From positions 1 through 64,000 of the forward strand of contig NZ_JFKA01000006.1 of the NCBI RefSeq assembly GCF_002115755.1: a DNA stretch of 64,000 nucleotides, given 5' to 3'. The translations under genes and the position numbers were made by a program. A model generated the notes under the pieces. The model saw nothing but the letters and a program-made list of their open reading frames with translations, ran no database searches and was not told the DNA's origin. Below, one piece after another: positions 17,620 to 26,224 of the stretch. This DNA comes from Thalassospira mesophila. Lineage in GTDB: Bacteria; Pseudomonadota; Alphaproteobacteria; Rhodospirillales; Thalassospiraceae. Position 1 is the stretch's first letter; each line of letters begins with the position of its first letter.

Positions 17620-19239
17620 ATGAAAGAACTTAACTCTGATATCGTAATCATCGGAGGCGGACTGGGAGGCATAGCCGCTGCCTTGTCCGCATTGAAACTT
17701 GGCAAAAGCGTCATCCTGACAGAGGAATTTAAATGGTTGGGTGGGCAATTAACCACACAGGCTGTACCACCGGATGAAAATCCGTGGATTGAAACCGATG
17801 GCTCAACCGCAAGCTACCGCGCGCTTCGGCAACATATTCGCGAATATTATCGCCGTAATTATCCCCTGACCGACGAGGCAATGGCCGATGAGGCCCTTAA
17901 CCCCGGCAGTGGCAATGTATCGCCCATTTGTGCTGAACCGCGCGCAGGCGTTGCCGCGATCGACGCCATGCTGGCACCATGGTTTGCAACAGACCGTCTG
18001 ACAATATTGATGAATGCAAAGCCCGTTGCCGTAGAAACCAGGGATGACGAATTTACATCTGTTACGGTTCATTCTGCCGAATATGGCGATATTGTTCTAT
18101 CGGGCGCCTATTTCATTGACGCCACTGAACTTGGCGAACTTTTAGAGCTTGGCAAGGTTGAACACGTCATTGGTGCAGAAAGCCAGGCACAAACCGGTGA
18201 GCCGTCGGCCTTACCAGGCGACGCCGCCCCGTTTGATCAGCAGGCCGTTAGCTGGTGCTTTGCCATGAGCTACCACCCGGACGACGATCATACGATAGAA
18301 CGCCCGCGTGATTACGATATCTGGCGCGATTACAAGCTGGATTTCTGGCCCGACCGTCAGCTTTCATTTGTTGGCCCCAACCCGGTAACACTGGAACCAG
18401 ACAACCGTCCGCTTTTCGTTGGCGACAGCGATGAAAAATTCGCCCCCGACAACTGGCATTACCGGCGAATTTTCTATCGTCGCAACCACGTGGGTGATCA
18501 GTATCCATCGGATATTTGCCTGGTTAACTGGCCGCAAATTGATTATTGCGACGGCCCGGTTGTTGGCGTTCCGGCAGAAGAAGCTCAAAAACATCTGGAA
18601 GGGGCGCGGCAACTATCATTGTCCATGCTTTATTGGATGCAAACAGAAGCCCCCCGCCATGATGGTGGCTATGGTTACCGCGGCCTTAAACCCGCTGGAA
18701 ACGCAATGGGCACGCTAGACGGTTTAACCATCGCCCCCTATATCCGCGAAAGCCGGCGGATCAAGGCGCTGTTCACTGTTACCGAAAATCATGTTGGTAT
18801 TGATGCGCGGGATGGCCTTGTCGGGGCAGAACAGTTTTATGATTCAGTAGGTGTTGGCAGTTATCGCATCGACCTTCACCCATCCACGGCACCGCGCAAC
18901 TATGTTGATATTGCCAATTGGCCGTTTCAGATCCCACTTGGTTGCCTGATACCACAGCGCGTCAAAAACATGCTGCCTGCCTGTAAAAATATTGGCACAA
19001 CCCACCTGACCAACGGTTGTTACCGTTTGCATCCGGTGGAATGGAATATTGGCGAAAGTGTTGGGGCGCTGGCGGCCTACTGCCTTGATCACAAAATAAC
19101 GCCGCGTGCTGTACGCGAAACAGCAGGCCAACTCGCTGCTTTCCAGGACCTGCTTTCGACACGTTTTGAAGTGCCCCTTTCCTGGCCAAAACACATCCGT
19201 GAAACCCCAAGGCTCGAACTGTTTGGACGTGTGGAGTAA
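17620..19239 (+). CDS. FAD-dependent oxidoreductase of unknown substrate
   Basis: A 539-residue flavoprotein of the FAD_oxidored type. An N-terminal Rossmann motif IIGGGLGGIAAALSA (about 10-24) binds the ADP part of FAD, FKWLGGQLTTQ follows near 42-52, FIDATELGELLELG near 163-176 is the second FAD-contact region, and GYGYRGLKPAGNAMG and HLTNGCYRLHPVEWNIGE lie in the C-terminal half, the latter giving the usual final FAD-binding strand. No signal peptide, so it acts in the cytoplasm. It sits between the permease and ATPase genes with only 2 and 4 bases of spacing, so it belongs to the operon. No glycoside hydrolase, kinase or dehydrogenase accompanies it; it is probably the first enzyme to act on the imported compound. 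Related proteins are often loosely labelled xanthan lyase in databases; I do not adopt that name. Confidence 0.8.
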   Translation: MKELNSDIVIIGGGLGGIAAALSALKLGKSVILTEEFKWLGGQLTTQAVPPDENPWIETDGSTASYRALRQHIREYYRRNYPLTDEAMADEALNPGSGNVSPICAEPRAGVAAIDAMLAPWFATDRLTILMNAKPVAVETRDDEFTSVTVHSAEYGDIVLSGAYFIDATELGELLELGKVEHVIGAESQAQTGEPSALPGDAAPFDQQAVSWCFAMSYHPDDDHTIERPRDYDIWRDYKLDFWPDRQLSFVGPNPVTLEPDNRPLFVGDSDEKFAPDNWHYRRIFYRRNHVGDQYPSDICLVNWPQIDYCDGPVVGVPAEEAQKHLEGARQLSLSMLYWMQTEAPRHDGGYGYRGLKPAGNAMGTLDGLTIAPYIRESRRIKALFTVTENHVGIDARDGLVGAEQFYDSVGVGSYRIDLHPSTAPRNYVDIANWPFQIPLGCLIPQRVKNMLPACKNIGTTHLTNGCYRLHPVEWNIGESVGALAAYCLDHKITPRAVRETAGQLAAFQDLLSTRFEVPLSWPKHIRETPRLELFGRVE

Positions 19240-19243
19240 AACG

Positions 19244-20275
19244 ATGGCGAAATTACAGTTAAAAGAACTCCGCAAATCCTATGGCACCGTGGATGTCATC
19301 AAGGGAGTTGATCTGACCATTGAAGACGGCGAGTTCTGCGTTTTTGTAGGCCCGTCCGGTTGTGGAAAATCCACACTTTTGCGCATGATTGCCGGACTTG
19401 AAGATATCACAGGCGGGACATTTGAAATTAATGGCAGCCGAATGAACGATATTGCACCCGCCAAACGCGGTGTCGCCTTGGTGTTTCAGTCCTATGCGCT
19501 TTATCCGCACCTTTCGGTTTATGAAAACATTGCCTTTGGCTTGAAGGTCCGCAAAACTTCGGCAAGCGAGATCAAAACGCGGGTTGGCGACGCTGTGACC
19601 ATGTTGCAACTTGAAAAACTGACAGAGCGCTATCCGCGTGAGCTTTCCGGCGGGCAGCGGCAACGTGTGGCCATTGGCCGTGCCATCGTCGGACAACCGC
19701 AAACTTTTCTGTTCGACGAACCCCTTTCAAACCTTGATGCCGAACTTCGGGTCCATATGCGTACCCAAATTTCCGAACTGCACCAGCGTTTGGAACGCAC
19801 AATGATCTATGTAACTCACGATCAGGTCGAGGCCATGACGTTGGCCGACAAAATCGTTCTTTTGCGAGACGGACGTATCGAACAGGTTGGATCCCCGCAT
19901 GATCTTTATGAGCGGCCACAAAACCTGTTTGCGGCGCAGTTTATGGGTGCGCCCAAGATGAACATCTTCACGTTGACAGGTGCATTTGAAACGTTGCAGG
20001 AAAGCCTGAAACTGGATCGTAACGCGCATTATTGCGGGATACGCCCCGGCAGTTTTGAAATTGCGCAGGACGAAAAAGGTATATTTTCAGCAAGAGTAAA
20101 ATTAAAGGAATACCTTGGAAATTCCTGCCTTATCCATGCTGACGTTGAGGGACATGATCCAATTATTCTGGAACAACCCGTCAACACTGATATCGCAAAG
20201 GATAGTTTGATTTTTCTTAATGCGAACCCGCGTCATGTTCACTTGTTTGCAAGCGATGGCAATCGGATTCAATAA
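19244..20275 (+). CDS. Sugar-type ABC transporter ATP-binding protein (MalK/UgpC-like)
   Basis: A 343-residue ATPase of the CUT1 family. Walker A is GPSGCGKST (about 37-45), signature motif LSGGQRQR (about 134-141), Walker B FLFDEPLSNLDA (about 154-165) and the H-loop YVTHDQ (about 188-193). The C-terminal third is a TOBE/OB regulatory domain, slightly shorter than in E. coli MalK. The ATG at 19244 is chosen because the ABC fold begins there and GGAG is 9 bases upstream; an open frame back to 19106 is an overlap with the preceding gene. Last gene of the operon; the IS element begins about 170 bases downstream. Confidence 0.92.
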   Translation: MAKLQLKELRKSYGTVDVIKGVDLTIEDGEFCVFVGPSGCGKSTLLRMIAGLEDITGGTFEINGSRMNDIAPAKRGVALVFQSYALYPHLSVYENIAFGLKVRKTSASEIKTRVGDAVTMLQLEKLTERYPRELSGGQRQRVAIGRAIVGQPQTFLFDEPLSNLDAELRVHMRTQISELHQRLERTMIYVTHDQVEAMTLADKIVLLRDGRIEQVGSPHDLYERPQNLFAAQFMGAPKMNIFTLTGAFETLQESLKLDRNAHYCGIRPGSFEIAQDEKGIFSARVKLKEYLGNSCLIHADVEGHDPIILEQPVNTDIAKDSLIFLNANPRHVHLFASDGNRIQ

Positions 20276-20454
20276 TGGAAAATTGATTATCCCACGACAG
20301 CGTTCAATTAAAACGATTCATCTTCCGGTTTCTATAATCATGAGATGCAGGTTCCCCTTTGCCGTCATTCAAGCGGCTAAGGGGGGCGTTGCCCGAAAGA
20401 AACAAGGTGGTTAGGAAAACTGACAGTCTTGTGCCGATAACCTAGGCTCAGGAC

Positions 20455-20850
20455 TCATTGATTGATCCAGAAGATGACGGTTGCAACGATGCAGATAGCG
20501 GACATGAAGGTGTGCGCGCATCGGTCGTATCGGGTGTGGATGCGCCGCCAGTCTTTGATTTTCCCAAACATATTTTCGACTTTATGGCGCTGTCGATAGA
20601 GGACGCGGTCGTGCGGGATCGGAACTTTACGGTTAGCCTTTGAGGGGATGCATGGGGTAATGCCGCGGTCGATCAAGGCCTGCCGGAACCAGTCGGCGTC
20701 ATAGCCCCGGTCAGCGAGTAGGGTTTTGGCTTTTGGGAAGGCATCAATCATCAGCGCTGCGCCTTTGTAGTCGCTCATCTGGCCTTCGCTCAGCAGCATG
20801 ATAAGTGGCCTGCCCTGACCATCGCAGACCGCGTGCAGCTTGGAGTTCAA
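20455..20850 (-). CDS. IS427-type transposase, ORF B (C-terminal catalytic part)
   Basis: The C-terminal part of the transposase, in the -1 frame relative to ORF A. It carries the remaining DDE residues: Asp in LLADRGYDADW and Glu in HKVENMFGKIKDWRR, the Y-x2-R-x3-E pattern of IS4/IS5 transposases. The start quoted is the first ATG; the functional product is probably the frameshift fusion spanning 20455-21215, of about 250 residues. Confidence 0.82.
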   Translation of the reverse strand: MNSKLHAVCDGQGRPLIMLLSEGQMSDYKGAALMIDAFPKAKTLLADRGYDADWFRQALIDRGITPCIPSKANRKVPIPHDRVLYRQRHKVENMFGKIKDWRRIHTRYDRCAHTFMSAICIVATVIFWINQ

Positions 20851-21215
20851 TCCACCTTTGGTGCGTCCAATACGTCTGGGAACAGCCCCTTTTTGAGCAG
20901 GCTGGCCGCCGTCCGGTGCGCCTTCAAATGCGTGGCGTCGATCATTAACTGATCCGGTTCGCCGCCCTGCGCCGCCAAACCCGCGAAGATCTTGCTGAAT
21001 ACGCCCATCCGGCTCCAGCGGATGAACCGGTTATAGATCGTCTTGGGCGGTCCATAGTCGGCGGGCGCATCGCGCCAGCGCAAGCCGTTGCGGATGACAA
21101 AGATGATACCGCTGATAATCCGGCGATCATCAACCCGCGGAACGCCATGCGATAATGGGAAATAGGGCTCTATCCGGTGCATCTGCGCCTCCGACAACCA
21201 AATCAGATCACTCAT
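20847..21215 (-). CDS. IS427-type transposase, ORF A (N-terminal part)
   Basis: A 122-residue N-terminal transposase fragment: a DUF4096-like DNA-binding region (WLSEAQMHRIEPYFP, residues 5-19; then NGLRWRDAPADYGP) and the first catalytic Asp in LMIDATHLKAH (about residues 92-102). Near the end a run of five A and four G bases on the coding strand (plus-strand 20886-20894) is a plausible -1 ribosomal frameshift site: shifting there continues as KGAVPRRIGRTKGGLNSKLH, the sequence expected in full-length IS427-type transposases. Without the shift, translation ends 17 codons later. Confidence 0.85.
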   Translation of the reverse strand: MSDLIWLSEAQMHRIEPYFPLSHGVPRVDDRRIISGIIFVIRNGLRWRDAPADYGPPKTIYNRFIRWSRMGVFSKIFAGLAAQGGEPDQLMIDATHLKAHRTAASLLKKGLFPDVLDAPKVD

Positions 21216-21482
21216 GGCAACGCCTCCTTAGCGCCACCAGTGAATCACATCATCGCCACAAGGGGAATCCCCTTTAATAGGTCCTGAGCCTGAGTCAGTT
21301 TGATAACCTCTTCACAGGTCCACGAACCGAGTTGATGTGAATGAAGCCGAGTTAGCTTTCCGCAGTCTTATCGTAATGGATTACGAGACGTCTTGAGCAT
21401 TTGCGCTTGCTGAATCATCGCGGCGTCTGCCGTCACAACTTGCGGCATGACCAGTCGCAAAGTAGATACTCGCACTCTCCGA

Positions 21483-22229
21483 TCACAAATCTACTCTTCT
21501 TAGAAAACTTCGGGCTCTTTCTGATTGGGCATTGCGGAAAAACTCTTCGGTAGGGCTACTTTCAACAATGCGGCCATCGGCCATAAAGATAACGCGGTCG
21601 GCGACCTGCCGGGCAAAGCTCATTTCGTGGGTGACGCACAACATGGTCATACCCTCGCTTGCGAGTTCTGCCATGGTATCAAGCACTTCCTGCACCATTT
21701 CAGGGTCAAGGGCAGAGGTGGGTTCGTCAAAAAGCATGAGCTGCGGTTTCATGCATAGGGCGCGGGCAATGGCTGCGCGTTGTTGCTGGCCTCCGGAAAG
21801 CTGGGCCGGGTATTTATGCGCCTGATTGGCAATATGCACCTTTGATAGCAGGTTTTGGGCGATTTTTTCGGCATCGCTGCGATCAAGTCCTCGGCTTTTT
21901 ATTGGCGCGAGCATACAGTTTTGCAAAATGGTGAGATGCGGAAAAAGATTGAAAGACTGAAATACCATGCCGACATCCTGACGGATTTGTGAAATCTGCC
22001 GGGTTTTTGCGGTGAGTTCGTGCCCGGCCACAATAACTCGCCCGCTATCATGGGCTTCAATGCGGTTAACGCAGCGAATGAGTGTTGATTTTCCCGAACC
22101 GGACGGCCCGCAAATAACGATTTTTTCCCCGATCTGTACAGAAAGCGAAATATCCGCCAGAGCTTGAAACCGTCCGTAATATTTGCCGATATTTTCCAGG
22201 CGAAGAATGGGATCCGATTGATTGAGCAT
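21483..22229 (-). CDS. Polar amino-acid ABC transporter ATP-binding protein
   Basis: A 248-residue ATPase of the GlnQ/HisP type. Walker A is GPSGSGKST (about 37-45), the signature is LSGGQQQR (about 142-149), Walker B is LMLFDEPTSALDPEMV (about 160-175) and CVTHEMSFAR supplies the H-loop. The text ALDPEMVQEVLD is characteristic of polar amino-acid importers. It begins 17 bases after the permease stop with AGAGG upstream, and ends the four-gene transporter part of the operon, near the IS element. Confidence 0.93.
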   Translation of the reverse strand: MLNQSDPILRLENIGKYYGRFQALADISLSVQIGEKIVICGPSGSGKSTLIRCVNRIEAHDSGRVIVAGHELTAKTRQISQIRQDVGMVFQSFNLFPHLTILQNCMLAPIKSRGLDRSDAEKIAQNLLSKVHIANQAHKYPAQLSGGQQQRAAIARALCMKPQLMLFDEPTSALDPEMVQEVLDTMAELASEGMTMLCVTHEMSFARQVADRVIFMADGRIVESSPTEEFFRNAQSERARSFLRRVDL

Positions 22230-22246
22230 AATAGGCCTCTGGGTGG

Positions 22247-22930
22247 TTATTGCAGTTTGGTCTTTTTGCGCAGGCGCCAGACAAGCTGGGAGGCACCAAA
22301 GCAGATCACGAGATAAATGAGAGCAATGGTGAGATAAAATTCGGTCAGACGGCCGCTGATTTGTGCAAGTTTGCTGGCTGCGCCAAGAAGGTCAGTTAGC
22401 GAGAGCACATAAACCAGGGATGTATCCTGAAAGAGGATGATCGTCTGGGTCAGAATAATGGGTACGGTCGCCCGAAACACCTGGGGCAGAATGACATGGA
22501 GATAGGTTGCACAAGGATTGAGCGAGAGGGCCGCTGCGGCTTCAAATTGCCCTTTGGGGACGGCGCGCAGCCCGACGCGGATGATTTCGCAGTAGTAGGC
22601 GGCTTCAAACAGGGCAAATGTAATAAAGGCCGTCCATGTTGCGCCGACCGGGACAGGACGTGAGGCCCCTGAAAGCCACCCTAAAAAAAGCGGTACCAGA
22701 AAAAAGAACCAGAACAGCACCATAATAAGGGGAATGGAGCGAATAAGTGCGACATAGGTTTTGGCAATCAATCCAAGCACGGGAACTCTCAAATGCACCA
22801 AAAGTGCGAGAATGGTTCCGAGTGCAATTCCGCAGGAAAAGGCAACGGCTGTGAGTATCAGTGAAAATTGTAATCCCTTAAGTAGGTAAGGCAGACTATC
22901 GAGAATGAAGGAGACATCAAAATTATTCAT
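22247..22930 (-). CDS. Polar amino-acid ABC transporter permease (GltK-like)
   Basis: A 227-residue HisMQ-type permease with about five helices: YLLKGLQFSLILTAVAFSCG at the N-terminus and the EAA-like loop VPKGQFEAAAALSLNP (about residues 125-140). The ATG at 22930 is used because its ATGA overlaps the upstream permease stop and AGGAAG is in place; the open frame back to 22978 lies inside the neighbour. It pairs with that permease to form the channel. Confidence 0.9.
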   Translation of the reverse strand: MNNFDVSFILDSLPYLLKGLQFSLILTAVAFSCGIALGTILALLVHLRVPVLGLIAKTYVALIRSIPLIMVLFWFFFLVPLFLGWLSGASRPVPVGATWTAFITFALFEAAYYCEIIRVGLRAVPKGQFEAAAALSLNPCATYLHVILPQVFRATVPIILTQTIILFQDTSLVYVLSLTDLLGAASKLAQISGRLTEFYLTIALIYLVICFGASQLVWRLRKKTKLQ

Positions 22931-23688
22931 CGGTTTTCTTCCTTTACCGGCGGGAGAAAAACCGGGCGAGGATCGCACGCTGTGGACGTTGGCGCCGCAA
23001 GGTGATGTTCAAGCCATGTCATGCCGGCCCAGACAATCAGTGCGAGGACGAGGTAGGTTATAGTGACTGCGGCAAAGGCGGGAAATGTCTGAAAGGTCAT
23101 TTCACTGATCTGCCGGGCCTGTGCGGTAAGCTCCATTACGCCAATCGTCAGGGCGACAGATGTATTTTTATAAATCCCCATCACTTCGGAGGTGAGGCTG
23201 GGAATAAGCAGCCGCAGGGCTTGAGGCACGATAACGTAATATTGGACATGCCGGGGATGAAGCCCAAGGGCGATTGCGGCTTCCTTTTGCCCGGGTGGCA
23301 GGGCTTCGATACCGGCACGGACCTGCTCTGCAACGCGAGATGCTGTATAAAGTCCAAGGCACAGGACAGCTGGCAGAAAATTTCCCCAGGGCGGTGCAAG
23401 CTGTTTAAGCCAGTCGCCCAAATTGGGCGGTAGCAGTTCTGGCAGAACGAAATACCAAAGGAACATTTGCACGAGCAGGGGGATGTTGCGGAAAATTTCG
23501 ACATAAACCCGGCAAATGGCGGGGATGGTGCGACCGGAGAGACAACGTCCGGTGCCAATGGCGACACCGACGGCAAAGGCAATGGCCCAGCCCGCGATCG
23601 CCAGCGCCATGGTCCATGTTAGGCCGGAAAGCAGCCATTTTCCGTAGGTTCCACCATCAGGGGCAGGTTGGGATAACAGCTCGAACAT
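22927..23688 (-). CDS. Polar amino-acid ABC transporter permease (GltJ-like)
   Basis: A 253-residue permease of the same family, a little longer than its partner, as GltJ is relative to GltK in glutamate/aspartate systems. It carries YVEIFRNIPLLVQMFLWYF (about 75-93) and the loop LPPGQKEAAIALGLHP (about 145-160). The start at 23688 (MFELLSQ) has AGGA upstream; an ORF to 23799 overlaps the binding-protein gene and is not used. About 90 bases separate it from the binding-protein stop codon. Confidence 0.9.
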   Translation of the reverse strand: MFELLSQPAPDGGTYGKWLLSGLTWTMALAIAGWAIAFAVGVAIGTGRCLSGRTIPAICRVYVEIFRNIPLLVQMFLWYFVLPELLPPNLGDWLKQLAPPWGNFLPAVLCLGLYTASRVAEQVRAGIEALPPGQKEAAIALGLHPRHVQYYVIVPQALRLLIPSLTSEVMGIYKNTSVALTIGVMELTAQARQISEMTFQTFPAFAAVTITYLVLALIVWAGMTWLEHHLAAPTSTACDPRPVFLPPVKEENR

Positions 23689-23779
23689 TGCGATCCTTTT
23701 TTGTTCTTTTCCTGCAAAAGGCGAAACCGGACCGTGTTTTTCGATTAACGGCCCGGCGTATTGGGTTTTGTGCAGGGGG

Positions 23780-24664
23780 TTATGGCGCCAGCGCATCACT
23801 GGGAGATTTGACCCGTTCCTTAAGTGCGTTGCTCATGGGCAGGTGCAGCGAAATGTTGCTAGGCGGGATCGGTTTTTCGAACCATTTTTCATAAAGTGCG
23901 ACATAGGATCCGTTTTTCATCAGACCGATAATGGTGTCATCGACAAGCTTTTTGAAATCGGGGTCGTCTTTGCGCATCATCAGGCCATAATAGCTGGCGG
24001 TGGTGTAGCTGCTGGGGATGAATTTAAGGTCGGCGGAATTGGGTGAACTTGCGACCAGACCGGCCTGCAGGATGTCATCCTCCAGCCAGCCAGCAGCACG
24101 ACCGCTGCGCAACAACATCAGGGATTCAGCTTGTTCCTTGCCATGTTGAATATGAAGATCCAGATGCTTTTCCTGATTGAGTTTTTCAAGGACCTGCGCA
24201 TTTAGCGATCCCTGCGTGACAACAGCGGTTTTGTTTCTGAGGTTGGCTTCGGAAGTAATGTTAAGCTTGCCATCCACCAGCCAGCTTACCTGCGAGGCAA
24301 AGGTTGCTACCGAAAAGGCAACCTGTTTTTGTCGTTCGACCGTATTGGTGGTGCTGCCACATTCAAGATCGATCGTGCCATTTTGCAAAAGCGGAATACG
24401 GTTTGACGCGTTAACCGCCACCCATTCAACATTGGTGTTCGGATATTTTGCCAGAACGGCGCTGGCAACTTCACGGCACAGGTCAATAGATATGCCGACC
24501 GGTTTCTGATCCTTTCCCAGATAGGAAAAGGGAACGGATGACTCACGATATCCCAGTGTCAGATTACTACTGCGGGCAACCTTACCAAGGGTCGTGTCGT
24601 CAGCCATCGCTGGCGTTGTGCAAAGGAAAAGCAGGCCAAAGATGGATAAATATCGTTGTTTCAT
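23780..24664 (-). CDS. Amino-acid ABC transporter substrate-binding protein (GltI/DEBP type)
   Basis: A 294-residue periplasmic protein of binding-protein family 3. Signal peptide about residues 1-22 (ending PAMA); the mature part holds LTLGYRESSVPFSYLGKDQKP (split here) near 35-55, GISIDLCREVASAV, and the TIDLECGSTTNT block (about 98-109) shared with glutamate/aspartate binding proteins. GGGAGA precedes the ATG at 24664. It lies between the PLP enzyme and the permeases, so its ligand is probably the amino acid used by that enzyme; family similarity alone would suggest an acidic or polar amino acid. Confidence 0.9.
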   Translation of the reverse strand: MKQRYLSIFGLLFLCTTPAMADDTTLGKVARSSNLTLGYRESSVPFSYLGKDQKPVGISIDLCREVASAVLAKYPNTNVEWVAVNASNRIPLLQNGTIDLECGSTTNTVERQKQVAFSVATFASQVSWLVDGKLNITSEANLRNKTAVVTQGSLNAQVLEKLNQEKHLDLHIQHGKEQAESLMLLRSGRAAGWLEDDILQAGLVASSPNSADLKFIPSSYTTASYYGLMMRKDDPDFKKLVDDTIIGLMKNGSYVALYEKWFEKPIPPSNISLHLPMSNALKERVKSPSDALAP

Positions 24665-24751
24665 GGTTTTATCTCCCTGATATTTGTTTGAAGCCAAGAT
24701 ATTTTCCCCCGGATGCGGGGGTTGAGCCCCGCATCCGGAAAAGGCGGATGA

Positions 24752-26068
24752 TTACTGGCGGCGGGTCATCTCATCTAGGCTTTCGCGTAGAGCCGCGTCG
24801 AGAATTTCGCTTGCCTGATCGATTTCGCTTTCGCTAACGGTCAGGGGCGGGGCAATGCGCCAGACAGCACCGCGTTCGGGACGACGGCGGATATTCATGC
24901 TCAAGCCCTTTTCAAAGCATTTACGTGTGGTCAGAGCACCGAGCTCGTGCGCAGGTTCCCGGCTGTTGCGGTCCTCGACCAGTTCAACGCCAAGCAAAAG
25001 ACCCAACCCGCGAATATCGCCAATGGCTTCGTATTTTTGCTGCAGGGTTTCCATATGTTCGCGCAGATAGCGGCCCATGACATTTGCCCGCTCGACCAGA
25101 TGTTCCTGTTCAAGCACTCGAAGAACGGCAAGCGATACCTCAGCCCCCAGCGGATCGGAGACATGGCTGGTATAGAAGGCGAACTTTTTGTTGAAGATGT
25201 CTTCTTCGATGGCAGTTGTTGTGGAAACCGCCGCCATGGGGAGGCCACCCCCGAGTGTTTTAGACATTGAAATAATGTCGGGCGTGACGCCGAAATGTTC
25301 GGCCCCGGTACGGGTGCCAATTCGCCCGAATGCGGTTTGGGCTTCGTCAAAAATTAGCAGCATGCCGCGATCGTCGGCGGCCTTGCGTAGGGCCTGCATG
25401 AAGGCCTTTGGCGGCACGAGTACGCCACCAGCACTGATTACGGGCTCTGCAATAATCGCAGCCCCGTGACCGGTGGTTTGCATGTCGAACATTTTAAGGG
25501 CGAGTTCGAGGTTCGCCAACGCTGCTTCTTCCTCGGTTGCACCAGGAATATAGGGACGAAAGCTGTTGGGTTCGGGGATGACAAAAACACCAGGCGTGGG
25601 AATGCCATATCCCTTGCGGTCACTGGCCATGGAAACGGCACTAACCCCGCCGGTAATTCCGTGCCAGGACCCGCCTAAAGTCAGGATTTCAAAGCCGCCG
25701 GTATACATTTTCGCCATTCGCAGGGCGACTTCGTTTGATTCCGACCCAGTATTGATAAAAATCGATTTATTCAGCCCTTCTGGCATCCATTTGGTTGCCA
25801 GGGTTTCACCCAGTTCGGCAACCACTTCTGGAATCATACCCGAAAAGAAATGCAGGGCTTTGTCGCCTGCTCGATGCAGGGCGTCGACAATGGCCGGATG
25901 ATTGTGGCCGATGGTCGCGCACATCTGCCCGGAGGTGAAATCCAGGTATTGGCGCCCTGTGCGGTCGGTGACGACGGTTCCTCTGGCAGAGGTAAACAAG
26001 CGCGGGAAGGTGTCGCCACCGTAACGGACGAGAAATTCATGGGTGGCGTCAATGGCGTCACTTTTCAT
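24752..26068 (-). CDS. 2,2-dialkylglycine-decarboxylase-like PLP enzyme (class III aminotransferase fold)
   Basis: A 438-residue fold-type I PLP enzyme. The text matches dialkylglycine decarboxylase (DGD) as I remember it: SGQM with Q48, FINTGSESNE (about 105-113), LGGSWHG with W135, IAEPVISAGG (about 205-214), IFDEAQTAFGRIG (about 238-250), SMSKTLGGGLP with the PLP lysine K269, FYTSHVSDPL (about 297-306) and WRIAPPLTVSE with R404. These correspond to DGD Q52, W138, K272 and R406. DGD decarboxylates 2,2-dialkylglycines such as 2-aminoisobutyrate or isovaline and then transaminates pyruvate. The start at 26068 has AGAGG upstream; a 112-codon extension to 26404 runs under the divergent LysR gene. 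First gene of the operon with the amino-acid ABC transporter. It could instead be an ordinary omega-aminotransferase; DGD-like is my preferred call. Confidence 0.78.
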   Translation of the reverse strand: MKSDAIDATHEFLVRYGGDTFPRLFTSARGTVVTDRTGRQYLDFTSGQMCATIGHNHPAIVDALHRAGDKALHFFSGMIPEVVAELGETLATKWMPEGLNKSIFINTGSESNEVALRMAKMYTGGFEILTLGGSWHGITGGVSAVSMASDRKGYGIPTPGVFVIPEPNSFRPYIPGATEEEAALANLELALKMFDMQTTGHGAAIIAEPVISAGGVLVPPKAFMQALRKAADDRGMLLIFDEAQTAFGRIGTRTGAEHFGVTPDIISMSKTLGGGLPMAAVSTTTAIEEDIFNKKFAFYTSHVSDPLGAEVSLAVLRVLEQEHLVERANVMGRYLREHMETLQQKYEAIGDIRGLGLLLGVELVEDRNSREPAHELGALTTRKCFEKGLSMNIRRRPERGAVWRIAPPLTVSESEIDQASEILDAALRESLDEMTRRQ

Positions 26069-26224
26069 AGGGAACCTCTGTATTGGTGTGCGCGGAATGC
26101 GAAGGCAGTGTTTAGGGCAATCCCAGATACAGGCTGATTCTTGTGGTGCCTGTGCCGATGACTTTAAGTGTGGTAGCTTCTCCGAAGCGAACGGAATGAT
26201 CTTGAAGGGTGTTGAGAAAAATTC
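26069..26224. promoter_or_regulatory. Divergent promoter region between the PLP enzyme and LysR genes
   Basis: This 156-base gap must hold both promoters and the LysR binding site. A partial dyad, TTCTCCG and GAACGGAA separated by 4 bases near 26177, is compatible with a T-N11-A LysR box but is not decisive. Confidence 0.4.

Larger units (their letters stand above)
20445..21290 (-). mobile_element. IS5-family insertion sequence, IS427-type
   Basis: An element of about 846 bases bounded by inverted repeats GGCTCAGGAC (20445-20454) and GTCCTGAGCC (21281-21290), with weaker matches further in. It encodes a transposase in two overlapping frames on the minus strand. It lies between two convergent operons and interrupts no recognisable gene. 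I could not identify a clean target-site duplication; the immediate flanks are CTA and TGA. It appears intact. Confidence 0.88.

Noticed and set aside
17620..19239. Naming the flavoprotein xanthan lyase
   Set aside because: That label circulates for similar proteins, but the sequence shows an FAD Rossmann fold and no lyase features or secretion signal.
20430..21315. GATAACCT occurring on both sides of the IS as a target duplication
   Set aside because: The left copy abuts the inverted repeat but the right copy is about 11 bases away from the element end, so it is not a proper flanking duplication.
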